A stretch of 33,350 nt of DNA from Desulfuromonadaceae bacterium (GTDB lineage: Bacteria; Desulfobacterota; Desulfuromonadia; Desulfuromonadales; Desulfuromonadaceae), in the NCBI GenBank assembly GCA_027065245.1, contig JAMOOS010000264.1, positions 1 through 33,350 of the forward strand, written 5' to 3'. The position numbers and the translations under genes were made by a program. Position 1 is the first letter of the stretch. Each line of letters starts with the position of its first letter. Under the pieces are notes generated by a model. That model was given only the letters and a program-made list of their open reading frames with translations, did no database searches and was not told the origin of the DNA. Positions 31,687 to 33,350 of the stretch are shown here, piece after piece.

Positions 31687-33350
31687 GTGGGCTATGCCAA
31701 TCTGCAGCAGTGTGTATCCGATCTGGAACAGAGCGGTCAACTGCTCCGTATCAATATTCCGGTGGACGCCCATCTGGAGGTGGCTGCCATTGTGCGCCGC
31801 GTATACGCCGCCGCCGGGCCGGCGCTGCTGTTTACCAACGTGCGCGGTAGCACCTTCCCGCTGCTGGGTAATCTGTTTGGCACCCTGGAGCGTACCCGTT
31901 ATATTTTTCGCGACACCCTGCCGACGCTGCAGAGCCTGGTGGATGCCAAACTCAACCCGGCGGCGGCGCTGAAAAAGCCGTGGCGCTTTATGGCCGCACC
32001 GCGTGCCGCCTGGCACATGCTGCCGCGCCGCGTGAGCACCGGTCCGGTACTGGCGCGGCAGTGCCGTGTCTCCCAACTGCCGCAACAGGTGGCCTGGCCT
32101 GATGACGGCGGCGCGTTTATCACCCTGCCGCAAGTTTACAGCGAAGATCCGCGCCAACCGGGCAGCCGCCACGCCAATTTAGGCATGTACCGGGTGCAGA
32201 TCAGCGGCAACGAGTATACGCCGGATGAGGAAGTGGGGCTGCATTATCAGATTCACCGTGGTATCGGTGTTCACCATCAGGCGGCGTGTCAGCGCGGTGA
32301 ACGGCTGCCGGTCAATATTTTTGTCGGCGGGGCGCCGGCCATGACGGTGGCGGCGGTGATGCCGCTGCCGGAGGGGATGCCGGAAACCAGCTTTGCCGGG
32401 GTACTGGCGGGGCGGCGTATCGATATGATAACCGCCGCCCAGTCTCCCAACGGGCTGCCGTTTCCGGCTCAGGCCGATTTTGTCCTGTGCGGCAGCATCG
32501 ATCCTCATACCACCCGCCCCGAAGGGCCGTTCGGCGATCATCTGGGCTATTACAGCCTGAAGCATGATTTCCCCGTGATGCGGGTGGAGGCGGTCTATCA
32601 CCGCGCCGATGCCATCTGGCCATTTACCAGCGTCGGTCGGCCACCGCAGGAGGATACCAGCTTCGGTGCGTTTATCCACGAGCTTACCGGCGCGCTGATT
32701 CCAACAGTGCTGCCGGGCGTGCAGGCGGTGCATGCTGTCGATGCCGCCGGGGTTCATCCACTGCTGTTGGCCATCGGCAGCGAACGTTACACCCCGTATC
32801 GCGACGCCGGTCGGCCACAGGAGCTGCTTACCCAGGCATGCGCCATTCTCGGTCAGGGGCAGTTGTCGCTGGCCAAGTACCTGTTTATTATCAACGGTAA
32901 CGATTGTTCCGGGCTGGATATCCATAACGTAGCGGAGTTTTTCGCCCAGGTGCTGCGGCGTTGCGACTGGCGGCGAGATCTCCATTTCCACACCTGTACC
33001 ACCATGGATACCCTCGATTACAGCGGCGGCGCGCTCAACAGCGGTTCCAAGGTGGTGGTGGCGGCCAGTGGCGCGCCGTGGCGTGAGCTGGCCACCGCGG
33101 TGCCGGAGCAGTTGCATCTGCCCGTTGGCTTCTCTTGTCCACGCGTAGCTATGCCGGGAGTGCTGGTGTTGTCCGGTCCGGCGTGCAGCAGTGCCGCTGG
33201 CGCGGCAGCGGCGGATATGCAGCGCTTTTGCGCCGCCTATGGCGGTGATGACGTCATCAACCGTTTTGCCGTGGTGGTGATCAGCGACGACAGTGAGTTT
33301 GCCGCAGCAAATTTGAATAACTTTCTCTGGAGTACTTTCACCCGTTCCGA
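31687..33350 (+). CDS. UbiD-family (de)carboxylase, cut by the window end
   Basis: The open frame from GTG 31687 (AGGGAG upstream) runs to the end of the window, 554 codons without a stop. It matches UbiD enzymes, which use prenylated FMN to decarboxylate aromatic or alpha,beta-unsaturated acids: FTNVRGSTFPLLGNLFG near residues 48-64, NLGMYRVQI with the conserved Arg, RPEGPFGDHLGYY (GAA at 32521) and SVGRPPQED. In E. coli UbiD the acid pair is E277 and E282; here the second position is Asp (GAT, 32536-32538), a variant found in menaquinone-type homologues as far as I recall. Candidate roles are quinone biosynthesis (4-hydroxy-3-polyprenylbenzoate or futalosine-type menaquinone) or aromatic acid metabolism. 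No ubiX is seen in the window. Confidence 0.9.
   Translation, partial: MGYANLQQCVSDLEQSGQLLRINIPVDAHLEVAAIVRRVYAAAGPALLFTNVRGSTFPLLGNLFGTLERTRYIFRDTLPTLQSLVDAKLNPAAALKKPWRFMAAPRAAWHMLPRRVSTGPVLARQCRVSQLPQQVAWPDDGGAFITLPQVYSEDPRQPGSRHANLGMYRVQISGNEYTPDEEVGLHYQIHRGIGVHHQAACQRGERLPVNIFVGGAPAMTVAAVMPLPEGMPETSFAGVLAGRRIDMITAAQSPNGLPFPAQADFVLCGSIDPHTTRPEGPFGDHLGYYSLKHDFPVMRVEAVYHRADAIWPFTSVGRPPQEDTSFGAFIHELTGALIPTVLPGVQAVHAVDAAGVHPLLLAIGSERYTPYRDAGRPQELLTQACAILGQGQLSLAKYLFIINGNDCSGLDIHNVAEFFAQVLRRCDWRRDLHFHTCTTMDTLDYSGGALNSGSKVVVAASGAPWRELATAVPEQLHLPVGFSCPRVAMPGVLVLSGPACSSAAGAAAADMQRFCAAYGGDDVINRFAVVVISDDSEFAAANLNNFLWSTFTRS

Overview
This window looks like the chromosome of a Gram-negative, anaerobic, respiring deltaproteobacterium, most likely of the Desulfuromonadia (the Geobacter/Desulfuromonas/Pelobacter side). 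The reasons are the succinate dehydrogenase/fumarate reductase set of the sdhCAB (frdCAB) type with a large cytochrome b subunit and a flavoprotein of about 640 residues, a short DksA-like protein, a zinc-ribbon coiled-coil gene directly before the RNase P RNA, a TRAP transporter next to chemotaxis genes, and a possible small selenoprotein. The taxon is inferred from gene content only; there is no 16S rRNA here.

Layout. 1-2.3 kb: a cardiolipin synthase faces a small minus-strand unit made of a universal stress protein and a tiny membrane protein. The tiny frame appears to read through a UGA followed at the right distance by a bacterial SECIS-like hairpin, which makes it a candidate selenoprotein. 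2.4-2.8 kb: the C-terminal, HEPN-containing piece of a CRISPR-associated CARF-HEPN (Cas02710/Csm6-like) protein, without its N-terminal half and without a CRISPR array. 2.8-9.9 kb, minus strand: a chemoreceptor, two closely similar TRAP solute-binding proteins, the TRAP small and large permeases and a free-standing HD-domain protein. Terminator hairpins after each binding-protein gene would separate their expression levels. 10.2-11.2 kb: divergent cheV. 11.5-18.8 kb: a tightly packed plus-strand run of an RND/MMPL exporter, a LolA-like periplasmic protein and an outer-membrane barrel, which together could form a trans-envelope lipid or hydrophobic-compound export path, followed by TatD-type hydrolase, TcdA/CsdL and TauE/SafE-type genes.

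18.9-22.6 kb: sdhCAB with a promoter, a possible 13-codon leader peptide ending PPPY and a strong terminator. 22.6-26.9 kb: tRNA and stress functions: gluQ (minus), an Rrf2 regulator, a DksA-like protein, cmoA-cmoB (wobble uridine modification) and a Nudix hydrolase. 26.9-28.9 kb: a small secreted protein of unknown function, a CAU tRNA (probably tRNA-Ile2, read as lysidine) and a NIF3 family gene. 28.9-33.4 kb: a zinc-ribbon coiled-coil protein, RNase P RNA, a YkgJ-type cysteine-cluster protein, a LOG-family protein and a UbiD-family decarboxylase that runs off the window.

The observations most worth checking are the candidate selenoprotein at 1593-1760, the RND/LolA-like/barrel cluster, the chemoreceptor-TRAP coupling with duplicated binding proteins, and several terminator hairpins that sit immediately before start codons.
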